In this document: piece after piece, positions 1-11,605 of the stretch
Position numbering within the stretch: position 1 is the stretch's first letter
Layout: each line of letters starts with the position of its first letter
Source: Isoetes taiwanensis
Taxonomy: Eukaryota > Streptophyta > Lycopodiopsida > Isoetales > Isoetaceae
NCBI GenBank assembly: GCA_021234155.1
Contig: JAJEKV010000080.1
Span: 3,829,867-3,893,866, forward strand
DNA length: 64,000 bases
Direction of reading: 5' to 3'
Program-made: the position numbers and the translations under genes
The notes under the pieces: generated by a model
What the model saw: only the letters and a program-made list of their open reading frames with translations
Told to the model about the DNA's origin: nothing
Database searches by the model: none

Positions 1-590
1 AGTCCATCAATCAAAATGTTGTAAACAACCACATCAGGATCGTATCCCTCTTTCATTTTCTCATTAAGGAAGTGATACACCTCATTCACTTTACCTTCTT
101 TACAAAGGCATCTCATCAAAATCCCTACGGTATAGCAATTTGGAGAACAACCAGACACCAACGTTTTCCTGTAAATATTATGCACATCCTCATACAAAGA
201 TTTCTATAACAATATAACAAGAAGACGATTATATACATTTACATCGGTTTATTGGCTAGTCCATTGGGTTAGCAAGTAAGAGATCTTGTGTTCAAGTCTC
301 TGGGGGTCCGTCATATGTCCTCATGGATGCTGCCAATGTGGCATGACGTAAAAATACTATCTATCTATCTATCTATTATGCTTATAACCCCTTTGTTTCT
401 CTGCCCATTTGCAAAATCCTAATGCAACTCTTGCATAAAAAATATACCCAATTAATTTAGTCACAAGCTCGAGCCTTAGAGGCATACTCCTGGATGTCAG
501 AACATCACAAAAGTTCCCTTCCATAATCTTTGGAACAAGGTTTTCCACTACATCATTTTTATTCAAACAAGAATTAAGAACAACTCTTTC
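1..590 (-). pseudogene. PPR protein gene fragment, interrupted
   Basis: Two minus-strand pieces read as a pentatricopeptide-repeat protein. The upstream piece (about 369-590) contains LVPKIMEGN, LTSRSMPLRLELV and FCKWAEKQRGYKHN, typical of the region before the first repeats of P-class PPR proteins. The downstream piece (1 to about 207) reads without stops and shows repeat signatures such as SGCSPNCYTVGILMRCLCKE and GYDPDVVVYNILIDG. Known PPR proteins bind organelle RNA in mitochondria or plastids. The pieces are separated by a SINE, and the expected linking repeats are missing. A TTATAG just before the second piece could be a splice acceptor, so an intron is possible. The gene runs off the left edge. 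I judge it a broken copy rather than an intact gene. Confidence 0.72.
235..380 (+). mobile_element. tRNA-derived SINE with (TATC)n tail
   Basis: An A-box-like TGGCTAGTCCATTGG (253-267) and a B-box-like GTTCAAGTC (290-298) sit at tRNA-like spacing. They are followed by an unrelated body and a tail ACGTAAAAATAC then TATC repeats ending near 375. This is the layout of a tRNA-derived, Pol III-transcribed SINE. The tail directly abuts PPR coding sequence on the right side. I could not settle a target duplication, so the left edge is approximate. Confidence 0.66.
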
Positions 591-1529
591 TTACATCAAC
601 TGTATCCAATTCTATGTCCTAGTCAGGCTGTGTCTTCAAAATGTTCCCTTCAAAAGGCGAGCTGGGCTGAGCATAACGACGTACCTCTACGAGCATCCGA
701 TCCATTTTGTTGCAAATTAGATCTGTTGACCTTGGAACACTGTCAGACCTCTTAGACGGTTGGAAGGCGTCCATCGGTCAGACCCCCTAGATGGACTCAC
801 TAACTAGCAATATTTCAGAGGACTTGCATGAAGCACAGGGCCCAGCATCAGATTGGAAATTCGGTCTGCCCTGCCAGTTACCCGATTGGAACATCCACAA
901 TCTAGAATGCACGAGACCGCCAGTTTATAGGCAACAAAGGGTTTCGAGCAGTCGTCAGCATATCCTAGGTATATTCTAGCATATACCTAGGATATGCCAC
1001 AAATCCACGTAAGTGAGGGTTTGCCCCCTAGGGGCAACCCAAAAATGTTCAATTATAAAAGAATTCCTCTATAAGTGAATGTAAGTTTAGGTCAATATAA
1101 AAGGAAAATAATGTTAAATTTGTCATGTTGCGAAGGTAAAAATTATGGATAGAAGATGAAAGCTTCAGTGCTTTCTTAGAGTCTCTTGTATATTTTGCTT
1201 CTTTTGTATACTTTGCATGGATTGACTTAAGGCTCTGTATAGAATTCAAGTTTATACTAATATGCCATAAAATAAGAACACTGTCAAGTTCACGGCGTTG
1301 TCGTGCTAAAATTATGGATGCAAGATTTGGTAAAAGTTTGCTTAGATTCTCTTGCAAATTTTGCTCAACTTTTGCTTGTATCTATTGCATGCTTGTATGT
1401 TTACATGGATTGACCTAAGAGAGGGATTATTAAACAAAATAGAATGCATCCTTACACTAGTGTAAGTTCTGAATACAGATTTAAGCATTTTAATTGCTTT
1501 GTTACAGTAGCAAATTTAGATACATAGTT
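591..1529. other. intergenic, no gene seen
   Basis: No convincing coding sequence. It contains a perfect inverted repeat at 958-997, listed separately, and otherwise A/T-rich sequence. Confidence 0.5.
958..997. repeat. perfect 17-bp inverted repeat hairpin
   Basis: GCATATCCTAGGTATAT (958-974) is the exact reverse complement of 981-997, with a 6-base loop TCTAGC. A CCTAGG core lies in each arm. Function unknown. Confidence 0.85.
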
Positions 1530-4105
1530 TATTATTTTATTTTATTTTTTGATGAACGTGGACTTTTATTGTTCAAAAGAATACAAAGAGTACATGGTGG
1601 ACTCAAAACCCAGTGGAGAAGATGTCCATTAGAGCAACACTACCCACCACATACATAACATAGAAAAGCAGAGAATACATATCACCCCACCACATACATA
1701 ACATAGAAAAGCAGAGAATATATATCACCACGAGCACAATTGTTTGCTATGAGTAAGTCTGAATCTGCAGATATCTCTCCCAAATGACACTCTTGACGTC
1801 CTCCTTTAAGGAAGAACACTTGTACGCCTTTACAATGCGACTACGAGCATCGCTAAGCACTTGCGTATCTGAAAAGATTTGTCCTTTGAAGATGAGGAGA
1901 TTTCGTCTCTTCCAGATGGACCAGATGATCCAAGCAGATGCTAAGTGGAAAGCCCTCTTTGCTAACTTGTCCCAAGAACTAGGATAGACTGATAGTAGGA
2001 CCTGCTGACTATTCAAGTCACAATAGAAAAGGCTCAAAAGCCACTGCCAAGAAAGTTGAGCATGGTGACACAAGAAAAAGCAATGCTCAATTGTCTCATT
2101 CCTCTACATGCAAAGAGGGAAGATCACCGAGTCTTCTGGACGAAATCGATGAACAATAGTGTTTAACCGCACGCATCTATGAATGAGCTGCCACCATCAA
2201 ATAGATAACTTAGGATGGAGCAATTTATCCCATACCCATCGCCAGACTGCTTTTCGATGAGGCTCAGGGATAGCCAAAGGCCACTTTGGAGATGGAGGCA
2301 ACACTTCAGGATGAAGCAGGACTACATACATCGAGTGCACCAGGTGCTCCTCCTTAACACTGCCATGAACCACCCGGAGCTGGGGAGCCACGTCTTGTGG
2401 GTGTGGAGGAAGTATAGAAGCTACTTTTTTCCCAAATGCTACGGTCCCACCGAAGGAGGAGGAACTTCAATTTGAACTCATTCCACGTCAACAATCTTGT
2501 CTCATTATACCATGCAGACACCGTGAGCACACCCGCTGCTCGCCACCGACATTGCGTCAATGGATGGACAGAAGAGACCAGGGGACAATCTGCCTGGCCG
2601 TCACCCAAAGGGATCCACCAGTAACTGGCTGTAGGATCTGTGTGGACCATTGGATGGAACTGAAACAAAGTGCGCATAGTCTCCCAAGCAGCTAGCAACC
2701 CCTTGAGGAAAGGAGATGCATTAGGATATGGAGAAAGCGGATAGAATAATGCCCATGGGAGGAGTGGCTTAATGGATGGAGAGCCAAAGGAAATTCACAT
2801 CTGTAAAGATTGATAAATGAGACCCAGACCTGGAGAATTATCAACATTCTTTAGAATCCGCTAGATGAACTTAGAAATCAGCACCTTGCTCTGGAGAAGA
2901 AAGTGAATCATCCCCAGCCCCCCCACAAAGTTTGGGCATAATGCACTTCGCCCAACTAATTTTAACATCAACTCCTTCTTCAGTGCCACCCCAGATAAAG
3001 TTTCTGGCAGTAGGAACAATGAGCTGCATCTTTGTCTAGGGTGCCAGCAAAATGGATGCCATGTAGTGCCATGTAGACATGTGTACCACTCAGAACTGAC
3101 TTTGCCATAGTTACATGACCAGCAATGGATAACTTAGCCGTGGACCACCAGAACAAATGCTTTTTCAACCCCTTAATAATGACATTCCACGCGTCCCCAG
3201 ATGAGAGGTATATACCAACTGGAATGCCCAGAAGCCTAGTTACCTTCCCATGAGGAAGAACTGGAGAGTCTAGGGCTCACAAGGCAGTACACTTTTGCCA
3301 TCCCACAAAGATACCAGAAGCCAAGGAGAAATTGTCCAACAAGGAAATGGCATTCTGCAAATTCTGCTCATCAGCCATTAAGAACAAAAAAGTGTCATCT
3401 GCGTACTGATTACAAATCTCTTGTGAACCATTATTCATGGGAAGACCATGCAGGATGTCTTCCTGCTGTCTTCCTGCACTACAAGAGAGCATACCTGAGA
3501 AAGAATCTTTGCCACAATTGTAAAAAGCAGTGGTGCCAAAGGACAGCCCTGGCGAATGCCACGTCCCACCTGAAAAAATGTCGATGGTTCTCCTTGAAAA
3601 AGAACTGAAGAACAAGTAGAATAATGAAGTTTCATAATGTCAGTTGTGAACTGAGCACCAAAACTAAGGCGTAAAAGGCACTGCTCCCGGAAACTACAGT
3701 CAACACTGTCATATGCTTTTGCAAAGTCCAGCTTCAAATATACAATGGGGTAGCCATGCATTCTAGCCCAATAGAGACCCGCATATACTGCTGCCACATT
3801 ATTCAAGATACAACCGGCGAGGCAAAAAACCTGACTGTGTGGAAGAGATGGACTCATAAGCACGCCACAAAGCTTCTGAGCAAAAGCTTTAGTAAAGATC
3901 TTGTACACTGAGGACAACAAGGTAATGGGGCGCCAATCTGAAATGGAAGAGGGATCCTTACATTTTGGAATAAGGGAGATGCAACCAGAGTTGAGGATTT
4001 TGTCCAGGTGCCTCTGTGTTTTAAAATCCCGGAAAGCATCATACACATCTGATTTGTCCTCCCTTTTCTTTTTCCTTTTCCTTTTTCTTTTCCTCTTAAG
4101 AGATC
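1530..4105 (-). mobile_element. L1-type LINE, 5'-truncated and decayed
   Basis: Minus-strand non-LTR reverse transcriptase. The longest intact piece (3435-4046) carries WRPITLLSSVYKI, LKLDFAKAYDSVD and GIRQGCPLAPLLF, which are RT motifs. The catalytic YADDTFLFL follows in another frame (3277-3615), so there is at least one frameshift. Downstream pieces (1747-2073) resemble the zf-RVT/C-terminal part, with IIWSIWKRRNLLIFKGQ. The 3' end lies near 1530, where the minus strand shows an A-rich tail. No endonuclease domain is seen, so the copy is 5'-truncated near 4105, next to a polypyrimidine run. It is not expected to be active. Confidence 0.85.
1644..1729. repeat. 43-bp tandem duplication in LINE 3' region
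   Basis: Two near-identical 43-bp units beginning CCACCACATACATAACATAG lie head to tail within the LINE 3' region. Confidence 0.8.
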
Positions 4106-5889
4106 AAAGTAATAACCAATCACAGTGGTGGGAAGTCATACGATAAATCTTGGCCTTCAGATGCAATCTGATAATCTGAGCCATCTAAATCAGGGCATGA
4201 TCCAACACTTACGGTAAAACTTTATAATATAAGATTATGATCAAACTAGTATTGATTTTACAATATCATGGTTCACATATAGTTTTTGTTGGCATTATGA
4301 AATGCATGTATTAAAAATCACTCTTGCACTGGTTTTAATCGTGATTATGCATGCGAGTTAACTTTTGGGGGACTTGTGGAAAATCATCGACGATACAGAA
4401 CTTGCAGGTCTCAAACTTCAACTCTCTTCTATAGGCACCTCTCCTTCTCATAGCACTCATGCTCATCGCAAGCTCAAAGAACTCAAGCGCCTGGTGGATG
4501 AGAAGGCCAATCAAATCCAGGATCAGAAACAACAACTCAACAAGCAGAACAGTCTGTCGAAGATGCCCATGCCAACACTAAAATGTACTTTGTTCTTGCT
4601 GAGCACATATTCTCGGATTATTCTCTTCCTATGGGGTGCCTTGATTATGTAAAACCACGACGGCATCTCTTCCTTATAAGATGGATCAGTGCCTCCGGCT
4701 CAGCTGAAGGAGCCATTCATGTACAAGATTTTGTCTGGTATTTCGTCGGAATCACCATCGAAGAATGAGGCACCCTATGTGCCCTGGTAAATTTCCAGTT
4801 GCTTCCTGTTGAAGATCTTCAGTTCTTCATTTTTCGCACAGTCCAACCAATGGCTTATGTTCTACATAATTTCTATCTGGCTCATTCTCAAGCATACTTT
4901 TCTAAAGACCACTCAGATACGTCCATGGGAAATTAGGCAGCTATGTTGTTACTTCTAGACAACCACTACCTTTCTGATCCCACTACCACGGCAATGCTCC
5001 GCAATGAATATATGTACGAGCTTCACTCCAATTTCACCCTCTGGGCACAAGAGGCTCTGCATGTGTGCAAGCCCACTTACAGTGTGATTATGGCATTGGC
5101 TATGCACATGTTCCTCCAATATGTTGGCACCTTGAATACTCTCAGGACATATCTGGAAAATAAAGCGACTCCACTAGACTGGAGCTATCTCCTCTCGAGA
5201 CAGTGATGCCACCACAAGATTGGGAAAGTATATGCAAACAGTTGGATCCTGCGTTGGTTACCGAGTTCCACGTCAGTCACACAATGAGCAGATGCATCCT
5301 CCTCCACGACCCAGCCATGGACTGGCATTCTTCTTTCTGGACACGGACTGAGTGGACTCCCATGCACATCACAATGAATCTTCATTGGGATCCATGTTTT
5401 ATCCGAAGACATGCATAGAAGGATAGTGACACACTGAATACCACCACGAATTGGATCTACATCCCGAATGAGAAGTCCTGTGGGATATATACCAATGCCT
5501 TTTCTCGTCGTGTGCCTCTTGATCCATAGTTGAGCGAGGTTACTGAGGAAGGTCGTCCATGCTTCACAAATTCTAAATGCAAATCAAGTGCTTTGTCTTG
5601 CAAATGATAATATAGGTGGCCATCAAAGCAGTTGAATCACATAATTGCTGTGTGAATATCAGTTTGTGCCCGCTGCTGCTCACCACGCTCTTGAAGAAAT
5701 GGTGAGAACAGGGTTCACACGAGCTCTTTGACAGACCATGCTGGATGCCCTCCAACAGCAACAAAAACTGGTTGTTTAGTATCATAATCAAGTTCGACCC
5801 CAAGATGATGCGAGGGATCTTGCAAATTTTTCTCCTCCAGATACTGTACCCATTTTTCTCTCCTCTGAGTGTTCTTTGGTGAGGGGGAT
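4106..5889. other. unrecognised stretch, possible decayed retroelement interior
   Basis: Short plus-strand frames occur (4365-4652, 4943-5206), including a Lys/Gln-rich helical piece with KLKELKRLVDEKANQIQDQK. None matches a family I recognise, and stops break every frame. Because the stretch ends at a purine run followed by an LTR-like TG start, it may be the degenerate interior of an LTR element. No reverse transcriptase or integrase motif was found. Confidence 0.3.
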
Positions 5890-6418
5890 TGTTAGTCCCG
5901 TGCCCTAAAGCACGTGACTATTCCTAAGGTACTGAAAAGAGCCAAAGGGAAAGGATCAGGCATCCATGTCAGCAGTTAACGCCATGCCAATCAAGAAGAA
6001 GAGAACATCGACTCCACGGCATAAGGAATCCACGGCCCGCCAACTTTCAGTGCCAATCATTATGGCAATAATGATTCCACACGAGTCATGGCAGAGATCA
6101 TGGGATTAGGTAACCGAAGATCCACAGACGGCAGGTCCTTTCCTATTTTGGATAGAGGACATTATACTATATATACCAATAGATTAGACTGAGATCTTTA
6201 AAAAAGTTCAAGCATTTTGTTGTCTCAACTTCTTAAGGAGCTTTTTCATGTATTCTCATTGATTTTTAAAAGACCCTTATTTTCTTATCAGTGTTTTCTT
6301 TTTTTCCTTTTCTCAATTTTGTATTGCAAAACTCGCGTGACCATTGAGGAGTTGTTTGCAGGACACAAGGGTTCTCACAGAGGAATATCTCCAAACCCTC
6401 CCAAATCTGGACACTAAA
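5890..6418 (+). repeat. possible LTR (3' or solo)
   Basis: The block begins TGTTAGTCCC immediately after a purine-rich GGTGAGGGGGAT, which looks like a polypurine tract. It contains ACTATATATACC near 6170 as a possible TATA box, followed by T-rich sequence. It could end at about 6418 in ACACTAAACA, a loose inverted match to the start. I found no second copy in the window, so this stays tentative. Confidence 0.35.
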
Positions 6419-7249
6419 CAACTTCTGAATGTAAGTTTCTATTGATCATTCTAAATTTTAATTTTCTATGCTGGAGTACTCCCTCCATAGTTTTCCTATT
6501 GCTGCTTCAATAGATTCGTAAATATCATTTCCTCTTATATTTTGTCAAGTTCTATCATATAATAATATCCATGTTTATTATTTTCAATATTTAGCATCAA
6601 TTCCAAGCTTTGTTGTACAATCAAATAGATAACTTGCTATTCTGATGTGTTTACAGATGTTGGACAATCTACAACATATGGAACGTAATTAAAATGCCAA
6701 TAAATTGGAAGAACTATAACGCTAGAGTGCTCCCTTCAGGCTTCCTATTGATTTTTCTTATTGGTGCTTTAGCAAAGGCATATGTCTTTCCTCTTATATC
6801 CTAGCAAATTATTGGGATATATTTTGCTTCAACAAGCGCTAACATCATTGTGATTCTTATACATGTAAGTAGTCATTTTGGTATTGCATTTGCACATAAG
6901 ATGATCCAAGTTAATGTGTTGGCTTGATCCTATGCACATGTGTGCTATTATAAGTTGTTTACAGATAACAATATGGTACTTGGGTCGCCCAATTTGGCGT
7001 TGGGTTATTCTAGTGATGCCACGTGGCATACTATTCCATTGCAGAATGGTATCTTGGGTCGACCATTCCGCATGTCCGGTTTCCAGCCAGTTACTCTGTT
7101 TACTCTGTTTTCTTTTTCTTTTGATTGATTCTTTAGACAATGCCGTAACTTGAATCCGGCCCTGTCGCAGCTTGTTTAGCCTGTCAAATGGTGGTAGCCT
7201 TAGCTTCGTCATATCCACAGCTTTGAATCTCTCCTTCTTTTGCTGCAGA
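6419..7249. other. intergenic, no gene seen
   Basis: A/T-rich, no supported gene or repeat boundary. Confidence 0.4.
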
Positions 7250-7780
7250 AACAAGAAGTAGGCCTAGAACAAGAAGCCGAAAGCACAGAAAACTTGAACA
7301 AGAAAATAGAAGCAAAAGGAAGTACAAAAATAGAAGACTGAAGCACAGAATAGGAAACCGGAAGCAGGTGTGAGGCCGGAAGTAGGGCTTGAATAAGAAG
7401 CCAGAAGTAGGGCTAGAACAAGAAGCGGGAAGCACAGAAATCTTGAACAAGAAAACAGAATCAAAGGAAGTAAAAAAAAAAGAAGACTTGAAGCACAGAA
7501 CAGGAACCCGGAAGCAGTGTGTAAGGCCGGAAGTAGGGCTTGAAGCCGGAAGCAGGGTTTGAAGCAGGAAGAAGGGCTTGAATCCGGACACCGGAAGCAA
7601 AGAACAAGAAGGGCTTGTACAAGAAGGCAGAACAGAAAGCTGGAAGCCAGAACAAAAACTTGGCAAAACATTGCCATCGCCGCTGCCATCGCTGAAGGAG
7701 GAAGCCGGAAAGAAGATTTTGCACAGCCCTGTTGCACCATCGCTTGAAGCCGGAAGCCAGAAGCAAAAAAATTTGGCTCC
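7250..7780. repeat. degenerate purine-rich short repeats (GAAGCCGGAAG type)
   Basis: The plus strand repeats variants of GAAGCCGGAAGCAGGG and AACAAGAAG many times with irregular spacing. Several long frames on both strands come only from this biased composition (Phe/Leu/Ser-rich on minus, Lys/Gly-rich on plus). I treat them as non-coding. A similar CTTCCGGCATGGC array occurs near 15350-15560. Confidence 0.75.
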
Positions 7781-7819
7781 AGTTCAAGGCATATGGTCTG
7801 TCATTCCGGCGTGGCCGGT

Positions 7820-8643
7820 TGATATGGAGTCATAGCACGGGAGAGTGGTCCACGGCGCCAGGGTTATGGGGGCATGACAAAATATGGCAAAGTTGTGGAA
7901 CTATGGCAAGGTTGTGATATCTAGGATGGGGTTGAGAACCATTGATTGGAGAGATATCAAGGGGAATCAATGATCAAGCAAAAGGGGCGGACTATTTTGT
8001 ACAAAAAGGCCATAGATAATATCCATATGATAAGTCATATAATCTAATTAAAGGCAAGGAGATATTTTGAGAAAAAAGGCAACTGCCTGCTAAAAAAAAA
8101 GGCTGAAGTCGCAGAGAGGTCTATAAATAGAACCGAAACTTCAGTTGGATATATCTCGGCAACCAGAGATCGGATTGCAGCAACCTTTAAGTCGTTGGAA
8201 CCGGCTCGGAGTCTAGTTTCCGAATTGGGGTGGCACATATCCTAGTTCATCTGTATGAGAGAGTAATGGCCGAAACGGTGATAGGGAGTCACAAATTACT
8301 GCCATAGCGACTTCACAGATCTGCAATTGCTTTTATAATGTGTGGCTACGTGGAGTAGCTAGACTAGCCCGGAGGGCCAATAAGCCAGATATTGTCTTTG
8401 CCCAATGGTCTACGCGGGGTAGCCAGATATTGTTTGCTCATGGTCTACGCGGAGTAGCCAAATATTGTCTGCCAAGCCAGTTGCCATTTGCACTGCCATA
8501 ACCTTGTGGACCCGGTTGGGTGGTTAACCATGTTCTTCAATGTATTTGTTTGAGATATATGATAATCGGATCTAGTTCTACAATTAAGATGTTGTTGATC
8601 AGTTGAGTAGTTTCTGTTTCCCCATAAACATTGAATCGTATCA
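7820..8643 (+). repeat. 5' LTR of non-autonomous element
   Basis: Starts TGATATGGAGTCATAG and ends GAATCGTATCA. It matches 10005-10827 almost base for base. Confidence 0.93.
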
Positions 8644-8645
8644 AG

Positions 8646-8657
8646 TGGTATCAGAGC
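8646..8657 (+). promoter_or_regulatory. primer-binding site, initiator Met tRNA type
   Basis: TGGTATCAGAGC lies 2 bases after the 5' LTR. It is complementary to the 3' end of plant initiator methionine tRNA. Confidence 0.9.
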
Positions 8658-9544
8658 GGAAGTTTACGATTCTTCTGGGAATCTATGGGCTATGGAAATA
8701 TCACCGGGATTTGAATTCCTACTTTTGATTTGAATCAAAGAAGATGGAACCAGTGGTGGTATTATACTCTAAGGCTGCGACACACCAAGAATCTTGCAAG
8801 TTTGTGCTGCAAGTATAGTTGGGTTGAACTTCGTCAAAAAGTGTGTTGGGGCTAAGTATATGAGTGAAGTGGCGAATCCTTGGAGCGTGGCGTCCAAGTA
8901 AGGAGGATTTGACGACTGCTGCTGCAAGTGAAGCTGGGGCATCAGTAGCAGAGAAAAGAAAATGCCCGGTGCTTTCGTGGAGAATGCTCGAAGCATATAG
9001 GGACCGACTTGTTGAGAACGAGTTTGGATTATTGGGGAAATTCCTATGATCCTTTGGGGGATTATGGAATAAATAAAAGCATCTTGCTTGGGATTGCAGA
9101 GTCAGATCGTGGTGATCTGAGAGGCCGGTTGGCCGTGGTATAAATATTCGACTTTGGAAGTCATATTAACACTTGACCTTATTTGCAGGTTTGCTTAGTG
9201 TTAAGCATTGGGGAGGACACTTTACGTACAAGTTGTCAAGGATATGGACGTAAAATTTGGATGCGGAATCTCAAAGTATTTCCTAGGGGACAGACTTATG
9301 GGTAAAGTTCGTAAGTTGATTTTCTTTATGCGGAATAAAGAGTAGAAATTTTATTTCTTGTGTGTACCCATGGTAGATTGGTAATTACGATTGCAACGTA
9401 ATAGGCCTGAACATGGTCCACTAATTGTGAATGCCTCTTGGTAGATCAGTAATTGTGTCTGCAGCACAATAGGCTTGAACAAGAGTGCATTAGATGTATA
9501 TTTTTGAAGAATGGTAATTGTGGTTGCAACACAATAGGCTGACG

Positions 9545-9735
9545 AAAATTACATCAGTATCGCGGAGATACAATAGTTTGGTATCGCGGAGATACTGCAT
9601 CGCGGAGATACAATAGTTTGGTATCGTGGAGATACTGTATCGTGGAGATACAATCAAGTAGTACCGCGGAGGTACGAAAGATAATAAAGCACTGTGGAGG
9701 TGCAAGGATATATCGTACTGTGGAAGTACGCGGAT
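9545..9735 (+). repeat. short tandem repeats GTATCGCGGAGATAC
   Basis: Units of about 15-25 bp with the near-palindromic core TATCGCGGAGATAC repeat, with drift toward TACCGCGGAGGTAC and GTACTGTGGAAGTAC. They lie inside the non-autonomous LTR element. Many drifted units keep the palindrome, which hints at pairing. No coding frame runs through. Confidence 0.8.
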
Positions 9736-10004
9736 ATCCATAACTGCTTCTAGAGTTTTTGCAGGGATCTAAAATAATGGAAACGTGGAGGTTCCAATGG
9801 ATCTAAAATAATGGAAACGTGGAGGTTCCAATGGGTATAAGGTACTGTGGAATTACAATAGCTTATATAACCATTCTTGAGTTCACAGGGTCTAGGAACT
9901 CCCAGGTGTACGTTGAACATGGGACAATCACCTTGAGAAGGGATGGACCAAACTGGAACGTACTTGAACGATCGCAGACGATCTTTTTTTGAGAAGGGAT
10001 GGAC

Positions 10005-10827
10005 TGATACGGAGTCATAGCACGGGGGAGTGGTCCATGGCGCCAGGGTTATGGGGGCATGGCAAAATATGGCAAAGTTGTGGAACTATGGCAAGGTTGT
10101 GATATCTAGGATGGGGTCGAGAACCATTGGTTGGAGAGATATCAAGGGGAACCAATGATCAAGCAAAAGGGGCGGACTATTTTGTACAAAAAGGCCATAG
10201 ATAATATCCATATGATAAGTCATATAATCTAATTAAAGGCAAGGAGATATTTTAAGAAAAAAGGCAACTGCCTGCTAAAAAAAAGTCTGAAGTCGCAGAG
10301 AGGTCTATAAATAGAACCGAAACTTCAGTTGGACATATCTTGGCAACCAGAGGTCGGATTGCAGCGACCTTTAACTCATTGGAACTGGCTCGGAGTCTAG
10401 TTTTCGAATTGGGGTGGCACATATCCTAGTTCATCTATATGAGGGAGTAATGGCCGAAACGGTGACAGGGAGTCACAAATTACTGCCATAGCGACTTCAC
10501 AGATCTGCAATTGCTTTTATAATGTGTGGCTACGTGGAGTAGCTAGACTAGCCCGGAGGGCCAATAAGCCAGATATTGTCTTTGCCCAATGGTCTATGCG
10601 GAGTAGCCAGATATTGTTTGCTCATGGTCTACGTGGAGTATCCAGATATTGTCTGCCAAGCCAGTTGCCATTTGCACTGCCATAACCTTGTGGACCCGGT
10701 TGGGTGGTTAACCGTGTTCTTCAATGTATTTGTTTGAGATATATGATAATCGGATCTAGTTCTACAATTAAGATGTTGTTGATCAGTTGAGTAGTTTCTG
10801 TTTCCCCATAAACATTGAATCGTATCA
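10005..10827 (+). repeat. 3' LTR of non-autonomous element
   Basis: Starts TGATACGGAGTCATAG after the purine-rich GAGAAGGGATGGAC, and ends CGTATCA next to the CCGGT duplication. Confidence 0.93.
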
Positions 10828-10908
10828 CCGGTGACCCGCTCCCGGCTAACGCCGGTCGCGGGACCCCACCGGTCCACGCCGGAATGGCATCCCATATGCC
10901 TTGAACTG

Positions 10909-11605
10909 ATACATTTGAATCTTTGTCATGATACATCATCCATTAAATAGAAATCTTTGTGGTGATATATCATCCATTGAATAAGAAATTTGAGTCATCT
11001 ATTGCTATGCCTAACTATCTCTTTAGCGAGTGGTACTTTTGTTTTAACACTACAGCTTTGAGGTCTTTTGATTTTACATCCTATCCTTATGCCCGGTATT
11101 GTTGGGCGCCAATTTTAGTATATATTAAGAAACACCCGGAGAGGCATCGAAACTAGTCAATGCCTAAAGCAAGCTAAAACTAGTCAATGCACCCAAAGGC
11201 AACATTCATTACATACAACATATAGTACATAGGTACATAAGAAATCCCACACAAAACACAACTTTGAACTATGCAAGTGCATATCAATATGATCTCTGCA
11301 CTAAATGCAATCCATCAATTATGTCACACACTTTGCTTTATCTTATCTAAGTTCCATTATATATCACCTTTACTTTCTTAAAGATACATTAAGAATGTAG
11401 CCATTATATGACATTATTTCTATCGGCCTTTACAAACCTGGCAAATGTAAGTAATTTGTTATGTAGTGGTGATGTTCTCGTGGCATTGTAGCTATTAAAC
11501 CTTGCATTCAAACTATTTTCCAATACAACTGATTTGTAATAATGTTGTCAAGCTAGTAATGGCATTGAACTTTCATTTATTCCTTGTATCTACAAAGTCA
11601 ATATA
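10909..11605. other. intergenic, no gene seen
   Basis: A/T-rich with no supported feature. Confidence 0.4.

Larger units (their letters stand above)
7820..10827 (+). mobile_element. complete non-autonomous LTR retrotransposon
   Basis: Two LTRs of 824 and 823 bp, starting TGATA and ending GTATCA, flank about 1.36 kb of interior. The 5-bp CCGGT occurs directly before (7815-7819) and after (10828-10832), a perfect target-site duplication. A primer-binding site follows the 5' LTR. The interior has no gag, protease, RT or integrase, so it must depend on proteins from another element. At 3.0 kb it lies between TRIM and LARD sizes. The LTRs are nearly identical by eye, suggesting a fairly recent insertion. 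Confidence 0.93.
7780..10908. mobile_element. short hairpin (MITE-like) element split by LTR element
   Basis: The left arm (7780-7819) and right arm (about 10868-10908) are inverted repeats sharing CAGTTCAAGGCATATGG at the outer ends and ATTCCGGCGTGG further in. Removing the LTR element and one CCGGT leaves about 116 bp that folds into an imperfect GC-rich hairpin. The LTR element therefore landed inside an older foldback element. No transposase is present, and I could not establish its own target duplication. Confidence 0.68.

Noticed and set aside
253-300. A functional tRNA gene
   Set aside because: A- and B-box-like motifs exist but no acceptor stem or anticodon arm can be folded, and the body continues as a SINE with a repeat tail.
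7184-7835. Overlapping frames on both strands in the purine-rich repeat
   Set aside because: Open only because of repeat composition; no domain and no conserved start.
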